The notes under the pieces: generated by a model
Seen by the model: only the letters and a program-made list of their open reading frames with translations
Told to the model about the DNA's origin: nothing
Databases searched by the model: none
Translations under genes and position numbers: made by a program
Origin: Spodoptera frugiperda
Lineage: Eukaryota > Arthropoda > Insecta > Lepidoptera > Noctuidae
Length of the DNA stretch: 64,000 nt
Assembly: GCF_023101765.2 (NCBI RefSeq)
Contig: NC_064225.1
Location: 7,130,001 to 7,194,000 of the forward strand
Reading direction: 5' to 3'
In this document: piece after piece, positions 48,760 to 59,375 of the stretch
Numbering within the stretch: position 1 is the stretch's first letter
Layout: each line of letters starts with the position of its first letter

Positions 48760-48848
48760 GTACGTAGCGAAAGTTTATCTGTATTGTTTATCCGTACTTA
48801 CCGTCGGCCGTAGTTGCTTAGCAGAAGTAAAAATCCGATAACTTTCAG

Positions 48849-48904
48849 GTAAAGAAGAAGAGCGTCAAATGTTCCAACAGATGCAAGCGATGGCGCAAAA
48901 ACAG
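48849..48904 (+). CDS. brp: Bruchpilot short exon
   Basis: Begins after aactttcag with GT completing glycine; encodes GKEEERQMFQQMQAMAQKQ and ends CAG|GTAATT, phase 0. It is identical in pattern to the fly Brp stretch before LDELR. Because it ends in phase 0 it can splice either to 49882 or to 51485. Confidence 0.93.
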
Positions 48905-49881
48905 GTAATTGTCGCAACATTACCTAGCGTGTCTCGTGTGCATGTCTGTAGCAAAACTTCTAATGCTCAGCCGAGACTTCTTAGCGATCTATTGGAAATT
49001 TTGTTACTTCTAGCGGTTTCCTGCACTGTGTAGCGTAGCGGTATACTGTGCACGTCACTCTGCTTCCTGTATTAGTGTAGTAGTGCTGTGTACCACATGG
49101 GCGTTTTATTTTGTGATACCTTTATCATCGTCACTGTTTCTGTTAGAGTTGCTCTTGATAGTTTCATTTCATTCATTTCTTGACTCTTGAGCCGAATGTG
49201 ACTGTCGCGACGCCTCTTTATGTATTAACTGATCGATCACACTCGTTGGCTTCATAAACTCTTTATCAAATCTCGCTTCTCACTCCCACGGTCTTTCAAT
49301 ACCTTTCTGTGACACTGTCAAAGCTTGAGTCCTGAGCACCAATTTACCGTTTTCTTACTCCCTCTTCCCGCCACCTACACGTCGACGATACAAAACAAAC
49401 ATTAAACATGATTTTTAAAATTTCATCAAAGACGTATTAATGACTAATTCGGCCTCCAACACAAAGAAAAATTAAAAGAAAATATCGACACGAACACAAA
49501 CTAAATCACGACATTGCATGTTTAGCAGCTCATTATGTCCCCGTCACATGAACCTTAGAGAAGACCGTCTCGTATAAATTTTATTGGACATTCAGTTTGA
49601 GCAATCATTGTTTTTAGAAGCAAAAATTTAATTTGTACCGCCTTCACCTGGGGCTGCGTCGTGTCGATGGCGAATTGTTTGTCGTAGCCGCGACCCGATT
49701 GTCGCACGTCGCGGCTAGTTCACAGTAGCAGTATCGTGTCGCGTCCGACCGGCACGCAGCCCCAGCGAGGCGCGACGAGACGCGTCGCCGGTCGTAGGTA
49801 GGTTGTATGTTGAGCGGAGCCGCCGTCGGTGCTGGCGGCGGCGGGCGGCGGCGGCGGCTGACCGACTCGCGTGACTGGCAG
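48905..49881 (+). other. brp intron ending in a CpG-rich patch
   Basis: 48905-49640 shows nothing recognised. From about 49650 the sequence becomes very CpG-rich (gccgcgacccgattgtcgca; cgaggcgcgacgagacgcgt), which may be a secondary promoter or the edge of the following GC-rich exon. Confidence 0.45.
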
Positions 49882-50292
49882 GAGCTCAAGGCGACGGCGG
49901 ACACGCTGCGGGCGCTGCAGGTGCAGCTGGAGCGCGCGCTGGCCGCGGCCGGCCTGCCGGGCGGCAGCGCGGGCGCCACGCTCACGGCGGTGCTCGAGAC
50001 CAAGGAAGCGCGCATCGCCACGCTCGAGCGGCAGGTCGCGTTGCTCGAAGGCGAGCTGGCCGCGCTCGTGTCGCCGCCGCCGCCCTCGCTCGCGCCCTCG
50101 CACGCCTCGCTTTACGATAAGGCCGACCCTCCCTTCAAGAGACAAGTAAGTTTTCTGCTGAACGACGTGCGGGTGATGAAGGACGGGCGGCTCAGCGCGC
50201 CGCCGCCGCCGGTGCGCACGCCGCGGCCCGCGCTGCGCTCAAGCCACGCGCACCCCCGCGCCTCGCCCTACTATAGTGCCACCACTCTGTGA
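49807..50292 (+). CDS. brp: Alternative reading of the GC-rich exon: own ATG and/or unspliced end
   Basis: The open frame starts at ATG 49807 (MLSGAAVGAGGGGRRRRLTD) just after an in-frame stop at 49795, and continues unspliced to TGA at 50290. The tail beyond the donor is SFLLNDVRVMKDGRLSAPPP, PVRTPRPALRSSHAHPRASP then YYSATTL. It could represent an internal promoter isoform, a truncated isoform ending in the retained intron, or a fortuitous GC-rich open frame. An AATAAA at 50598 would serve the truncated form. Confidence 0.3.
   Translation: MLSGAAVGAGGGGRRRRLTDSRDWQELKATADTLRALQVQLERALAAAGLPGGSAGATLTAVLETKEARIATLERQVALLEGELAALVSPPPPSLAPSHASLYDKADPPFKRQVSFLLNDVRVMKDGRLSAPPPPVRTPRPALRSSHAHPRASPYYSATTL
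49882..50145 (+). CDS. brp: Bruchpilot GC-rich optional exon (ERC-type 'ETKEARIATLE' segment)
   Basis: Encodes ELKATADTLRALQVQLERAL, a Gly/Ala linker, then LTAVLETKEARIATLERQVA, LLEGELAALVSPPPPSLAPS and HASLYDKADPPFKRQ, ending CAA|GTAAGT in phase 0. The stretch AV-ETK-(A/D)-(R/T)-(K/R)-IA-(T/S)-LER matches the vertebrate ERC1/2 segment that precedes the region aligning with the next exon here, so it belongs to this gene. I know of no equivalent in the fly isoform I recall. The left limit is uncertain: an in-frame ATG lies at 49807 and a weak acceptor tgactggcag ends at 49881. The frame also stays open past the donor to a stop at 50290-50292. Confidence 0.75.
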
Positions 50293-50597
50293 CTCCGTCG
50301 CCGACGACCGACGAGTACCGTGTCAATTTCTCGCTTTAAGTCCGAACTTAGCCGAAATCGTCGCCGACTGTGTTGACTCGTAATATTTTTGTGTAAACTT
50401 GTTCGTTGTTAAAGCTATTTTTATTAAAATAAGAGGAATTATATTCTTGAAAGATGTCGATTTAAATATTTTTGTTAAATAGGGCCTTAGACAAAGCGAA
50501 TATATAAATTTAGATGAAAATTGTATGGTTAGATGAAACATGTGAGGTTGATTACGTTGACACCAAATTTAACGATTTAGAGATAGACTGTTATGAA

Positions 50598-50603
50598 AAT
50601 AAA
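50598..50603 (+). promoter_or_regulatory. Possible intronic poly(A) signal in brp
   Basis: AATAAA about 300 bp past the stop codon of the GC-rich open frame, in an intron that is otherwise AT-rich. It is significant only if the truncated isoform exists. Confidence 0.25.
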
Positions 50604-51484
50604 GACTGTCGAGGTCGAATGCATCGAACGATATAACATAACCCTCATGTCAAGGTTCCTGTGAACCTCCTTGATCGTTTTCTGATTTGATCATATTGTG
50701 CTTTCGGTGTTGATCGCAAGTCATCGTCCAGTACCGGCTCCAGCTTGTCCCGCGTCACCCGTCATCAACATCAATAGAGTAGCCCATCACGACCCGACCT
50801 CTCTCATGTAGTGGTCATGTTCCATCAGACTTCTCACAGTCACGGTAGATAAGTGTATCACAACGTAGGCGCCCGTGCATCTGACGATGTTTACTGTCGA
50901 ACTACTTTGGTACTTATTAACTATATTCATTAGATGTTGGATTACTGGAAAACTTTCTACAACCCTCATCGAGGCTTCAGACTTTCATATATTTATTAGT
51001 ATTAGTATAGAAAGTTTTCCAGGTGTAAATATCCACGTACTATTTGGTGATTCGGTGCGATTTATAAATATTTATATGTCGATGAATACGATTTATGATT
51101 GCATGTCGAATATTTGAACGTGTGAGAATATCGAAATGTCTTCCATGGCACTGCTCCTACCCGTGTTCACTACTTTAGTGCTGGAAACATTTCGTGCCCT
51201 GTGTACTAACAAATATTGACATAAAAAGCTTGCGTCGCTTGTCATAAGCTAGGTACTAACGTCACTAACCAGTATTTACTTGATGATCATTTGTGGATCA
51301 GTATTATTGAGTAGATTAAAGTTTTTAACATCCGTATCATTTCCGCCATCACTATTGCCTCCGTAGATAGTTTCTTTGGTTTATCTATTTGTGGAGTCTT
51401 CCATTTCTTGTGTTCTACTAACGAAATTTTTGGATTTATCTAATTCTATACCGACTTTTGGATGGATGGTGAAATGATGAGCAG
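50604..51484 (+). other. brp intron, nothing recognised
   Basis: Moderately AT-rich, no exon-like frame or repeat family seen. It ends at a pyrimidine-poor acceptor (aaatgatgagcag). Confidence 0.5.
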
Positions 51485-51652
51485 CTGGACGAGTTCCGGT
51501 TGGAGATCCAGCGGCGAGATCAGGAGATCCTGGCGATGGCCGCCAAGATGAAGGCCTTGGAAGAGCAGCACCAGGACTACCAGCGGCACATTGCCGTGCT
51601 AAAGGAATCATTGTGCGCCAAAGAAGAACATTACAGTATGCTGCAGACCGAC
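51485..51652 (+). CDS. brp: Bruchpilot exon: coiled coil
   Basis: Encodes LDEFRLEIQRRDQEILAMAA then KMKALEEQHQDYQRHIAVLK and ESLCAKEEHYSMLQTD, phase 0 at both ends, donor GAC|GTAAGT. The HI-VLKESL-AKE block is one of the most conserved parts of the ELKS/CAST family. The acceptor lacks a good pyrimidine tract, which fits regulated splicing around this point. Confidence 0.95.
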
Positions 51653-51870
51653 GTAAGTTATCACGTTCTATCACAAACAATACATCCTGTACGAATTATC
51701 TTAGTTGCTGAGATAATGTATCACACAGAACAAATCGAGTGGCACAACACACAATATAAACAAGTAGTGACGCACTATCGATTTACATTACAATGGATAC
51801 ATACAGGACCTGCCTAACTCATAACTTTTTGTTAACTTCAAAATAGACAAAGAACTACTACCATGCACAG

Positions 51871-52017
51871 GTGGAAGAACTGAAAGCCCGGCTTGATGAG
51901 AAGAGTAGGCTGGTGGAGAAGAAAACTGCGGCTGCACTGTCAGCCACACACGAACTCGCAGAGCTCAGAGACCACTCCGAGATCAAGGACAGGAAGATCA
52001 ACGTGTTGCAGCGCAAG
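51871..52017 (+). CDS. brp: Bruchpilot exon: coiled coil (with in-frame 24-nt upstream acceptor)
   Basis: Encodes VEELKARLDEKSRLVEKKTA then AALSATHELAELRDHSEIKD and RKINVLQRK, ending AAG|GTAAAT in phase 0. It matches fly Brp VEEMRARLEEKNRLIEKKT and DIKDRKI-VLQRK. Acceptor tgcacag ends at 51870. A second acceptor (ttcaaaatag, ending at 51846) would add eight in-frame residues, TKNYYHAQ, with no stop codon. Confidence 0.94.
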
Positions 52018-53626
52018 GTAAATAGAAACTGGAGGTGTTGGAGTTGGTCGTAGCATATACACTATACAAGCCATTCTTGTACAGTAAACGTATTAAAAAA
52101 GGATTCAATGCCAAGGAATCGTTGTTTAATAAAATATCTCTTTTGTTACTGAAGATCATTTAAGGGTTCGTTCACACAGACCGGCTCGGAGGAGAGCAAA
52201 TTTTTATCACGTTGAAAATAGAGTTTCAAGTATTTGTATTAAGGTTTATTTTTAATGTGCACTGTTTTTGTCATTAAAAATTCGAAACGACCAAAATGCG
52301 ACCATGATAATGCTTTTTAACGTTTCTGACCGAACAGAAACTATCATTAATGCTAATAGTAGCACGATTTACAATTCTAAACGTTGCGCTGCAGAATCGA
52401 TACAATCGGTTTAAAACTGTTCTCTTATAAATTGAATCCTTTTTTAGCCCCAACTCATTACTGTATCTGTCAATTTACCTGAAAATGTTCCATTATATTC
52501 CTTTGTACGTTGTACGCTATTTTTATCTATTCGCGTGTTCTCTAGCTAGACTAGTATTACATTAAGACTGAAATTATTTTTTATATCTACATTTTTTATA
52601 TTTATTGTGTATTTATTTTATTATGCTTATAATTTGCTTTTTAAATACATGTACATCTATTTCTTTATCTTATTTTATTTTTTGTTCAAAAACGGTATCT
52701 TTGGTCCAACTAATTGGGTTTAATTTGAAACAGTGTTTATTCAGTGAAATGGTCGATTCTATGAAATCGTTAACTGATTTCAAAATATGCATTGGTTGAT
52801 TGCTCAGTCGATTGCACTAGCAACACGATATAAGACCATTAACATCAAACGGGGATCATCTATATTAGTGTGGCTATCGGTCAGTCGACCAATTCGTGTC
52901 CGTCCCAGTTCCCCAACAGTTCCAATGGAGCTACGGAATTATTAATGTACTAGGAAGCAATAGTTACAATTAAACTAATTTTCTATTCCCAGATAATTTC
53001 ATTGAAATAGTTTATCGAACACTCCCAACGGGGTTTCACAATGAGTTCGTGATTTGAATATTTAATACTGTTTGCTTCGATTCAAAGATATTTATTGAAA
53101 GGTTATTAAACATGTATGTTTAGCCGTTGGATGCTTATTTTCCTCTGTTGTATGCGCTGTAAAATAAAGTGGTTGTAAGCGAAATTTAATTTCATTATCG
53201 CCACGAATACCTACACAAACAGTCGATACAGTCTTTAATCCAATTAATTACCGCTTCTCAAATACTTGCCCCATTTACTTGTTTAAGCTATTATGAGCAG
53301 TACCTACCAGTATTTTGGGTAATCTTGCTAATTGTGAATACAAGATTTTGGCAAACTTCTTTACACTGATTGCCTACTTGTTTCCTGGTGGTGTTTTGAT
53401 TTCAAATGGGACATTATCTATTGTTTTTGTTATTGTTATGTAGAGCTACTTGTGTTGTGTTTTTTTTATTTATCGTCATTTTTGCTAGTGATTTTATGTT
53501 CGTCTTTTATGTTAAAGGTATGTTCTATTTTGTTTTTCTTTTTATTTTTCTTATATGCGTATACATATGTTTTTGTTGCTATAAGTATAACCACGAGTAG
53601 TATTTTACACATTAAATCAATTTCAG
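52018..53626 (+). other. brp intron, AT-rich
   Basis: No exon, no clear repeat family. 53406-53600 is a very T-rich stretch whose open frame (Phe/Val/Leu/Ile only) is compositional, and it serves as a long pyrimidine-rich lead to the acceptor at 53626. Confidence 0.5.
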
Positions 53627-54372
53627 ATTGAAAATCTGGAAGATCTGCTTAAAGAAAAAGATAATCAAGTTGATATGGCGAGAGCCAGACTGAATGCCAT
53701 GCAAGCCCACCACTGTTCTTCTGAAGGTGCTCTCTCATCGCTCGAAGAAGTAATCGGAGACAAAGAGAAACAAATACAGCAGTTGAGAGAGCAGAGAGAT
53801 CGAGCTGAACACGAAAAGAACGAAGAAAGAGAACTGCACGAACGAGAAATAGCCGAATATAAAATGAAACTCCATGCGCTTGAGAGCGAAGTAGAAAAAC
53901 TTGGTGCTAGACTCGAAAGAGCTCAAGCCGAGAAAGATCGACTTGAGGCTAAGTTAGAAAGCTCACAGTCTGAACTGGGTAAGTCTAAAGCAGAGCTGGA
54001 CAAGGCTGCCAGCGAGGTTGGCAGGTCTGGCGCTGATTGGGAGGCAGCTAAACAGCGCTTGGCAAGACTTGAGCTTGAGAATGAAAGACTCAAACATGAG
54101 CTGGAGCGGTCTCAGACAACGTTCGGCAGGAGCACTTTAACAACGTCACAGGAGTTGGACAGAGTGCAAGAGAAGGCTGATAAGAGTGCAGCAGAGTTGC
54201 GACGAACTCTGGCGGAACTGAGAGTGACTCAGGCAGATGCTGAGAGGGCTAGATCTGAGGCCAGTGCGCTGCAGGACAAACTGGAGAAGTCACAGGGTGA
54301 AGTGTATCGTCTGAAGGCTAAGCTTGAAAATGCACAAACAGAACAGGATAGCTTGAAGGAAGAATACGATCG
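53627..54372 (+). CDS. brp: Bruchpilot long exon: continuous coiled coil
   Basis: 746 nt after aatttcag, entering in phase 0 with IENLEDLLKEKDNQVDMARA then RLNAMQAHHCSSEGALSSLE, EVIGDKEKQIQQLREQRDRA and EHEKNEERELHEREIAEYKM. The last part repeats SELGKSKAELDKAASEVGRS- and KLENAQTEQDSLKEEYD-type heptads. Ends GAT CG|GTAAGT, phase 2. It matches fly Brp (ENLEDLLKEKDNQVDMARARL-AMQAHH) and diverges into insect-type 'S/A-E-L-x-K' coil. It is the largest exon seen here. Confidence 0.97.
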
Positions 54373-55231
54373 GTAAGTGACGAATTTTTCGATCATGTCT
54401 TTTATTTGTCTCTTTTTATTGTATTTTGGTTCAAACAAAGTTTAGATAAGTCACGTTGTGGTTAGAGGTGATAAAAATCTTGGATCCACTTTGTAAACTT
54501 AAACTTAAACTACAGCTAGACTTAAAGAACTCTCAAGTCATTAAGAAATGTAAAAACAAACAGTTGTTAAGCGGATTAAGGGTCTCAGCACACATATGGG
54601 ATCGGAAAGGGATCGTCACCGTATCGCCTCGAGCCGTTCAGAATGGTTTGTATTAAACTCCCTACTGCAACGCACACTAATCGGAATAATAACGTAATCG
54701 CCTCGCCTCGGAACAGGCTCCGAACTTGAATTCCCGCGCTTACGGCTCATCGTCCCCGCGCTTACGTTTCTCCGTCCCCGCGCTTACGTCTCTCCGTACC
54801 GACTAACTATCGTGTTAGTCTAGTCGGTGTCGCCTAGCCGTAGCCGAGTTGACGTACAGGCGCTGCTGATACGCTTTCGTTACGTGCATACGGTAGGTTG
54901 ACGCCTGGTTGACAGCGAGGCGAAAGGCGTTACGGTTACGATCCCTTTCCGATCCCATATGTGTGCTGAGACCTTAAAAGCCATTTGAGTTGAATCCTTT
55001 AGCAAATATTAAACTAACAAGTAAGATATAAGCTAAAGAATCTCTCCAATATACTCTACATACTTCACATAACTTAAAGAACGCACTTCATAACTTTCTT
55101 TATTTATGTTCTTGTAATATCAAAGTTTATCAACATAACTTGAGTTGAGTATTTGATACTGTTTAGGAGTTTGGAAACTCTCATGTTTCATATCATATAT
55201 GTAACCATTTAATGTAAATTATTTTATTTAG
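54373..55231 (+). other. brp intron carrying a fold-back element
   Basis: Contains the fold-back element at 54576-54977; the rest is AT-rich with no features. The acceptor is ttattttatttag. Confidence 0.5.
54576..54977. mobile_element. Fold-back MITE with ttaagggtctcagcacacat ends
   Basis: The left arm ttaagggtctcagcacacat, atgggatcggaaagggatcg is the reverse complement of the right arm (cgatccctttccgatcccat, atgtgtgctgagaccttaa) with one indel. The interior has a three-fold tandem of about 24 bp (cgtccccgcgcttacgtttc) at 54731-54798. It is much more GC-rich than the intron around it. Confidence 0.9.
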
Positions 55232-55442
55232 GGTGCAATCTTCGGTAAGTCGTCTCCATTCTGAGCGAGATAAGGCTGTGGCAGAGTTGGATAAAGCTAG
55301 AGAGGAATTAGAACGTACTCAGGCCACTCTGGGCAAGGCTCAGTTGCAACAGGACAAACTCCAAGCCTCGCTGGACGCCGCTCACTCTGAGATCGATAAG
55401 CTGCAAGAGAAATTGGACAAAGCTGCTGCTGAAGTCAGAAAG
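55232..55442 (+). CDS. brp: Bruchpilot exon: coiled coil
   Basis: G completes the split arginine codon; then VQSSVSRLHSERDKAVAELD, KAREELERTQATLGKAQLQQ, DKLQASLDAAHSEIDKLQEK and LDKAAAEVRK, ending AAG|GTGAGT, phase 0. It shows the same Leu/Lys/Glu/Gln heptad pattern as the preceding exon. The phases at both ends fit. Confidence 0.94.
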
Positions 55443-56639
55443 GTGAGTCTTAAATGGAATTTATATAGATTAAGCCGATAGTATACTGCAGTACCAAAGG
55501 TTAAGGGTTATTTTAGACATAAATCTGGCAGGATTTAGGAGAGACGAGAATAAAAATTAATTTAGGCTAAATACATTTTATCGACTGTGTATTTGATTAG
55601 TGCCAGGGTCTTAATATATGTACCTTCATGTCAATCTTGTCATCACTAAAGGTATCTTTCGAAGACGAGATGTAAGACAAATGTATGTATGCAAATTAGT
55701 CATAAAAACGAGTTTACCACGATTACTCTCTTCTGTTTACGTGAACCACTAGTAGCCCACAGAAGACGAGGATGATCCGCAAAATAAATACCACGGTCAA
55801 AGTTACAATCAAGCTTATATCAAAGGAGACAACTGAGATAAACAACTGATTTCAACAATCCATAAGTCACTACTTTTATGAGTGAACGAGAAAATTAGAG
55901 CGTGGGACCACATTAATAATAGTAATAATGGTCCTTATCATATAAATAATTATAAAGTGGTCGTTGACTAGAAAAAGATTGAGAACCCCTGCTTTAAATT
56001 AAGCTATTTAACTCACATATACGTATACCATGTGATGTAGTACTTAAATATGGTAGAAATATGACGAAAATAAACAAGAAATTCTATGAGAGCGCTTGAG
56101 TTACACTCTGCGCGGATGAGTTTTCGAGTTGGCACTCGGTTATCTTTCCGAAAATATGAATTTAAATGTTGATGGATGAGGAAGGGAAGACGCGAACTAT
56201 GAATGAACAAGATATCTAGTAAGAATGTCTGATGGTGAAGTTTAAGAATAAGTATAGTAGACAAATTTTTCTAAACTAGTGGTCGCCTAGTGGTCGAAAT
56301 TCGACCATATACGATTTAATTTACAATACCACTTAACATACGTTCAAGGATAATTTGTATTTAACGAATTGCTATTAGTTTTGTAAAATTCAAATTAATA
56401 TATTCCGGCGCATCATGAATAACCAAACCTCCTTCAATTAGAAACCTCTTTTCATATGAGACGTGAGAATACCATCGCAATGTCTATCGATTTTGACATT
56501 TTGTCAAATACGATCAGATACTATGCATGTGTGTGTAATGTTTTATTTATGTCAAAATCCATCAAGCCGTTTAGGCTAGAGAGTGAAAAATTTAATGTAC
56601 TTTATAAGCATTATTTTTGAAAAATATTAACGTTCCGCA

Positions 56640-56745
56640 ATTCTCCTACACATAAACTATAAGTGTACCAAATTTTATGCTCCAACGTCCGCGCAATTTT
56701 CGTAAAAACTGTTACAAAGTTTTTGCTTCACGTATTAATAACTAT
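56640..56745 (+). repeat. LINE-like end fragment (cacataaactataagtgtac)
   Basis: The same text, cacataaactataagtgtac then caaattttatgctc and gtttttgc…cacgtattaat, is found at 61105-61190, so this is a dispersed repeat. Confidence 0.6.
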
Positions 56746-57086
56746 ATAGATATAGGTATAATTTCCATACACAACAATAATAACTTTACCTAATACTCAT
56801 TTAATTAATTTTGATAATATTAAATTATTTATAAACATTTATTTGGCACAACAACACCGGGCATAATCAGTACATGTGACATAAAATAATATATGGATGG
56901 ATATCCACATGACGAAATTTCCTAAAAAAACAAACAAACACACTTAAAACTATTGTTTTGTGCCTATTTCTAAATGCCCTTCCTCTCTCTTATGACAAGT
57001 GTGATGATCTAAACTACTGCTATCAGTTTAAGACCTAAAATATACCAACACTTTCGCAAATAAAATAATATGACTTTTATATTTGA

Positions 57087-57292
57087 ACGACTGCACAGTT
57101 GGCGCAGTGGCTAGGCAAATGGCTGTCGTGCAACGTGGCGCGGGTTCGATTCCCGCATGGAACAATTCTTTGTGTGATCCACAGATTGTTGTTCCGGGTC
57201 TGGGTGTCATGTGTTTGTGAACTTGTATGTTTGTAAACGCACCCACGACACAGGAGAAAATCCTATTGTGGGGCAGAAATACAAAAAAAAAA
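57087..57292 (+). mobile_element. tRNA-derived SINE 'family A', copy 6, most complete
   Basis: Starts acgactgcacagttggcgca with A box gttggcgcagtggctaggc and B box gggttcgattcccgc at tRNA-like spacing. Then cttgtatgtttgtaaacgc and acccacgacacaggagaaaa, ending in an A-rich tail. Best-preserved of the six copies; it resembles the noctuid tRNA-SINE group. Confidence 0.9.
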
Positions 57293-57608
57293 TTGAAGAA
57301 TTCTTAATTTGACCTTACACAGTACGTACCTACTTATATAGTAACAAACGGGGTTAAGTGTTCCATGTATAGTTTGTAGTTTATTGCCGATTAAAGAGTT
57401 TACGATTGTTTGATAGACGCCATAAAATACTATTTGTGACAATCTAAACGCATTGTTCGTGAGTTACGTTTGAACTGGCATATGGAAGGGTTTTGCTCAT
57501 ATTTTGACCATTTTTGAGATGATAGCTAAGCCGTAGTTTAGGGAATAGGTTGTTGATGATGATAATAGTATTTTTTTTTACTAGTATATTGTAATTCCAT
57601 TATAATAA

Positions 57609-57741
57609 GATGAGTATTTCTGAGGCTTTGCTTTTACCGCGTTTAGCCTTCTGATTGGTTGGTTAACTTACAGCAGCCAAACCGAGTGCCTAAAGTCATA
57701 AATGTGTCGATAGTGGTAACGTAAAACTAACTCGCAGTAGG
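57609..57741. mobile_element. Fold-back MITE 'family D', copy 4, diverged
   Basis: Outer ends gctttgcttttaccgcg and gtaacgtaaaactaactcgc, with ttctgattggttggttaac in the middle, match the layout of the 5243-5390 element. Confidence 0.5.
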
Positions 57742-57782
57742 CATTCTGAATTAATTAACGGATATTTTGATAGAATCACTCA

Positions 57783-57845
57783 CAAAGTCAAAGTCAAAAT
57801 TATTTATTGCAAATATACCAGGAAGGCACTTTTGAACGTCAAAGC
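57783..57845 (+). repeat. Repeat 'family K' fragment
   Basis: aaagtcaaagtcaaaattat, ttattgcaaatat and ggcacttttgaacgtcaaa; a second copy is at 59311-59375. Such text is typical of a lepidopteran LINE 3' end. Confidence 0.6.
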
Positions 57846-57964
57846 AAATATAATAATTTTAATAACGTCTGTCTGTCGGTCAGTCCTCTAGTGAAGCTTT
57901 TTTCTTGTTTCAAAGTATAGATTCCTATGGAGAAGAACGAGCCAAAAATTATGGAGTTTCTTGT

Positions 57965-58055
57965 AAAGTGGGTGTACATTGTATAGCGGCATTACGTGCC
58001 ATAATGTGCACCTCTGTCTACCCCTTCGGGGATAAAAGGCGTGACGTTGTGTGTG
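57965..58055 (-). repeat. Family H copy
   Basis: Minus strand: cacgccttttatccccgaag, gggtagacagaggtgcacat, tatggcacgtaatgccgcta; ends beside a (GT)n run. Confidence 0.7.
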
Positions 58056-58679
58056 TGTGTGCGAAGTCACCAGTAGCTAACTAGTTATTGCTATAAATGT
58101 CATAGCCAAGTTGCAAAGCGAAACTATAGCAGACACAATATTAAATTAGACCAATGATATGCAGGAAACCAGGAAACTTTGGACACTGCAAATACTCGTA
58201 CAAAGTAGAACACTTCCGAAGTTTGCACGTACGAGTTGATGTGGCTAACTTATTTGTCAACGGTAGAGGAGATTCTAGCAATACAATAATATGTGAGGTA
58301 CTTGTACTGTATGTGTGTTTAGTTGTTGTTTTCTAGTACTTGTAAATATGATAACTCACTTAACTTCATGTCCTATGAACTCTTGGTAGGGGAGAGAACA
58401 GAAATTCTATATACAATGTGATAGAGGTGAGACTTCTAACCCGTTAAGGCTGAGTACTACATCTAATTTTGAACCCCCAATTGAAAAATACGTTCCTCTC
58501 ATACAGCGATATATTAAGATATATCCATCTAATATATACAATTTCCATGTCACAGTGTTAGTTACCGTTGTCCTCCGAAACGCCTTTGCCGTTTTTTAAT
58601 ATGCGTATTAAGTGGTTCTGAGAATCGGCTACTATCTATTTTCCATTCCCCTAAGTTACTTTTTAATTTTTTTTGTCTA

Positions 58680-58745
58680 CACTAGAATTTATCAAGATAC
58701 TAGAAATGATTAATAAGGCAAAACAACGTTTGCTGGGTCAGCTAG
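58680..58745 (+). repeat. LINE-like end fragment (tgctgggtcagctagta)
   Basis: aaggcaaaacaacgtttgct then gggtcagctagta is a typical 3' terminus of RTE-like repeats in Lepidoptera. Confidence 0.5.
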
Positions 58746-59310
58746 TATTCATATGACTTAGGATTTTGTTTGCGACAGTTCATAAAGCTTTCGATCAATT
58801 ATGACAACATTTTGATTGATAGGAATGCTTATAATAACTGATCGGCTGTGACTCATATTTTCAAATATAACTTAAAGATCTCATATTTTTTACTCTAAGA
58901 TTTATTTAAACACTAGTTAATTCAAATGACAACTCATATATAGCAAGATCTCATATTTTTAAACTTAAAGATCTATTTAAACACCACATAATATGTACTC
59001 GTAAATCAATTAATTTAAATGATAAATAGTTACGGATGGAACTGACAAGTCTTTGATACATAAGTAAAATGTTGGTAGGTAGGATGACAGTCATTAATCC
59101 ACACTTGACCTGCGAGGATTACTTACTGTACACCCTGAGAGTAGGGCAGTGTCCCAAATGTAAGGGACGTGAAGGCTGATTATGCAAGAATTGTAAAAGT
59201 ACTCTTGAAAGTTACTCTTAAGGATAAGGATTAATTTATATCCTTGGAACATGTAGTGCATTTTAGAACTCATTATAAGGAGTTAAACTAGCGGCTGCTT
59301 TTAAACATTT

Positions 59311-59375
59311 CAAAGTCAAAGCATTTATTTTAAATAATCCTTAATAAGGCACTTTTGAAAAGCCACATTGAATTG
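59311..59375 (+). repeat. Family K copy
   Basis: caaagtcaaagcatttattt and aataaggcacttttgaaaag, diverged from the copy at 57783. Confidence 0.55.

Noticed and set aside
49644..50145. Minus-strand open frames of 125 and 141 codons opposite the GC-rich brp exon
   Set aside because: Low-complexity Arg/Ala/Ser translations caused by GC-rich composition; the plus frame carries the ERC-like coiled-coil motif and splice site.
53406..53600. Very hydrophobic 64-codon frame before the long brp exon
   Set aside because: Purely compositional: T-rich intron sequence leading to the acceptor gives Phe/Leu/Val/Ile codons.
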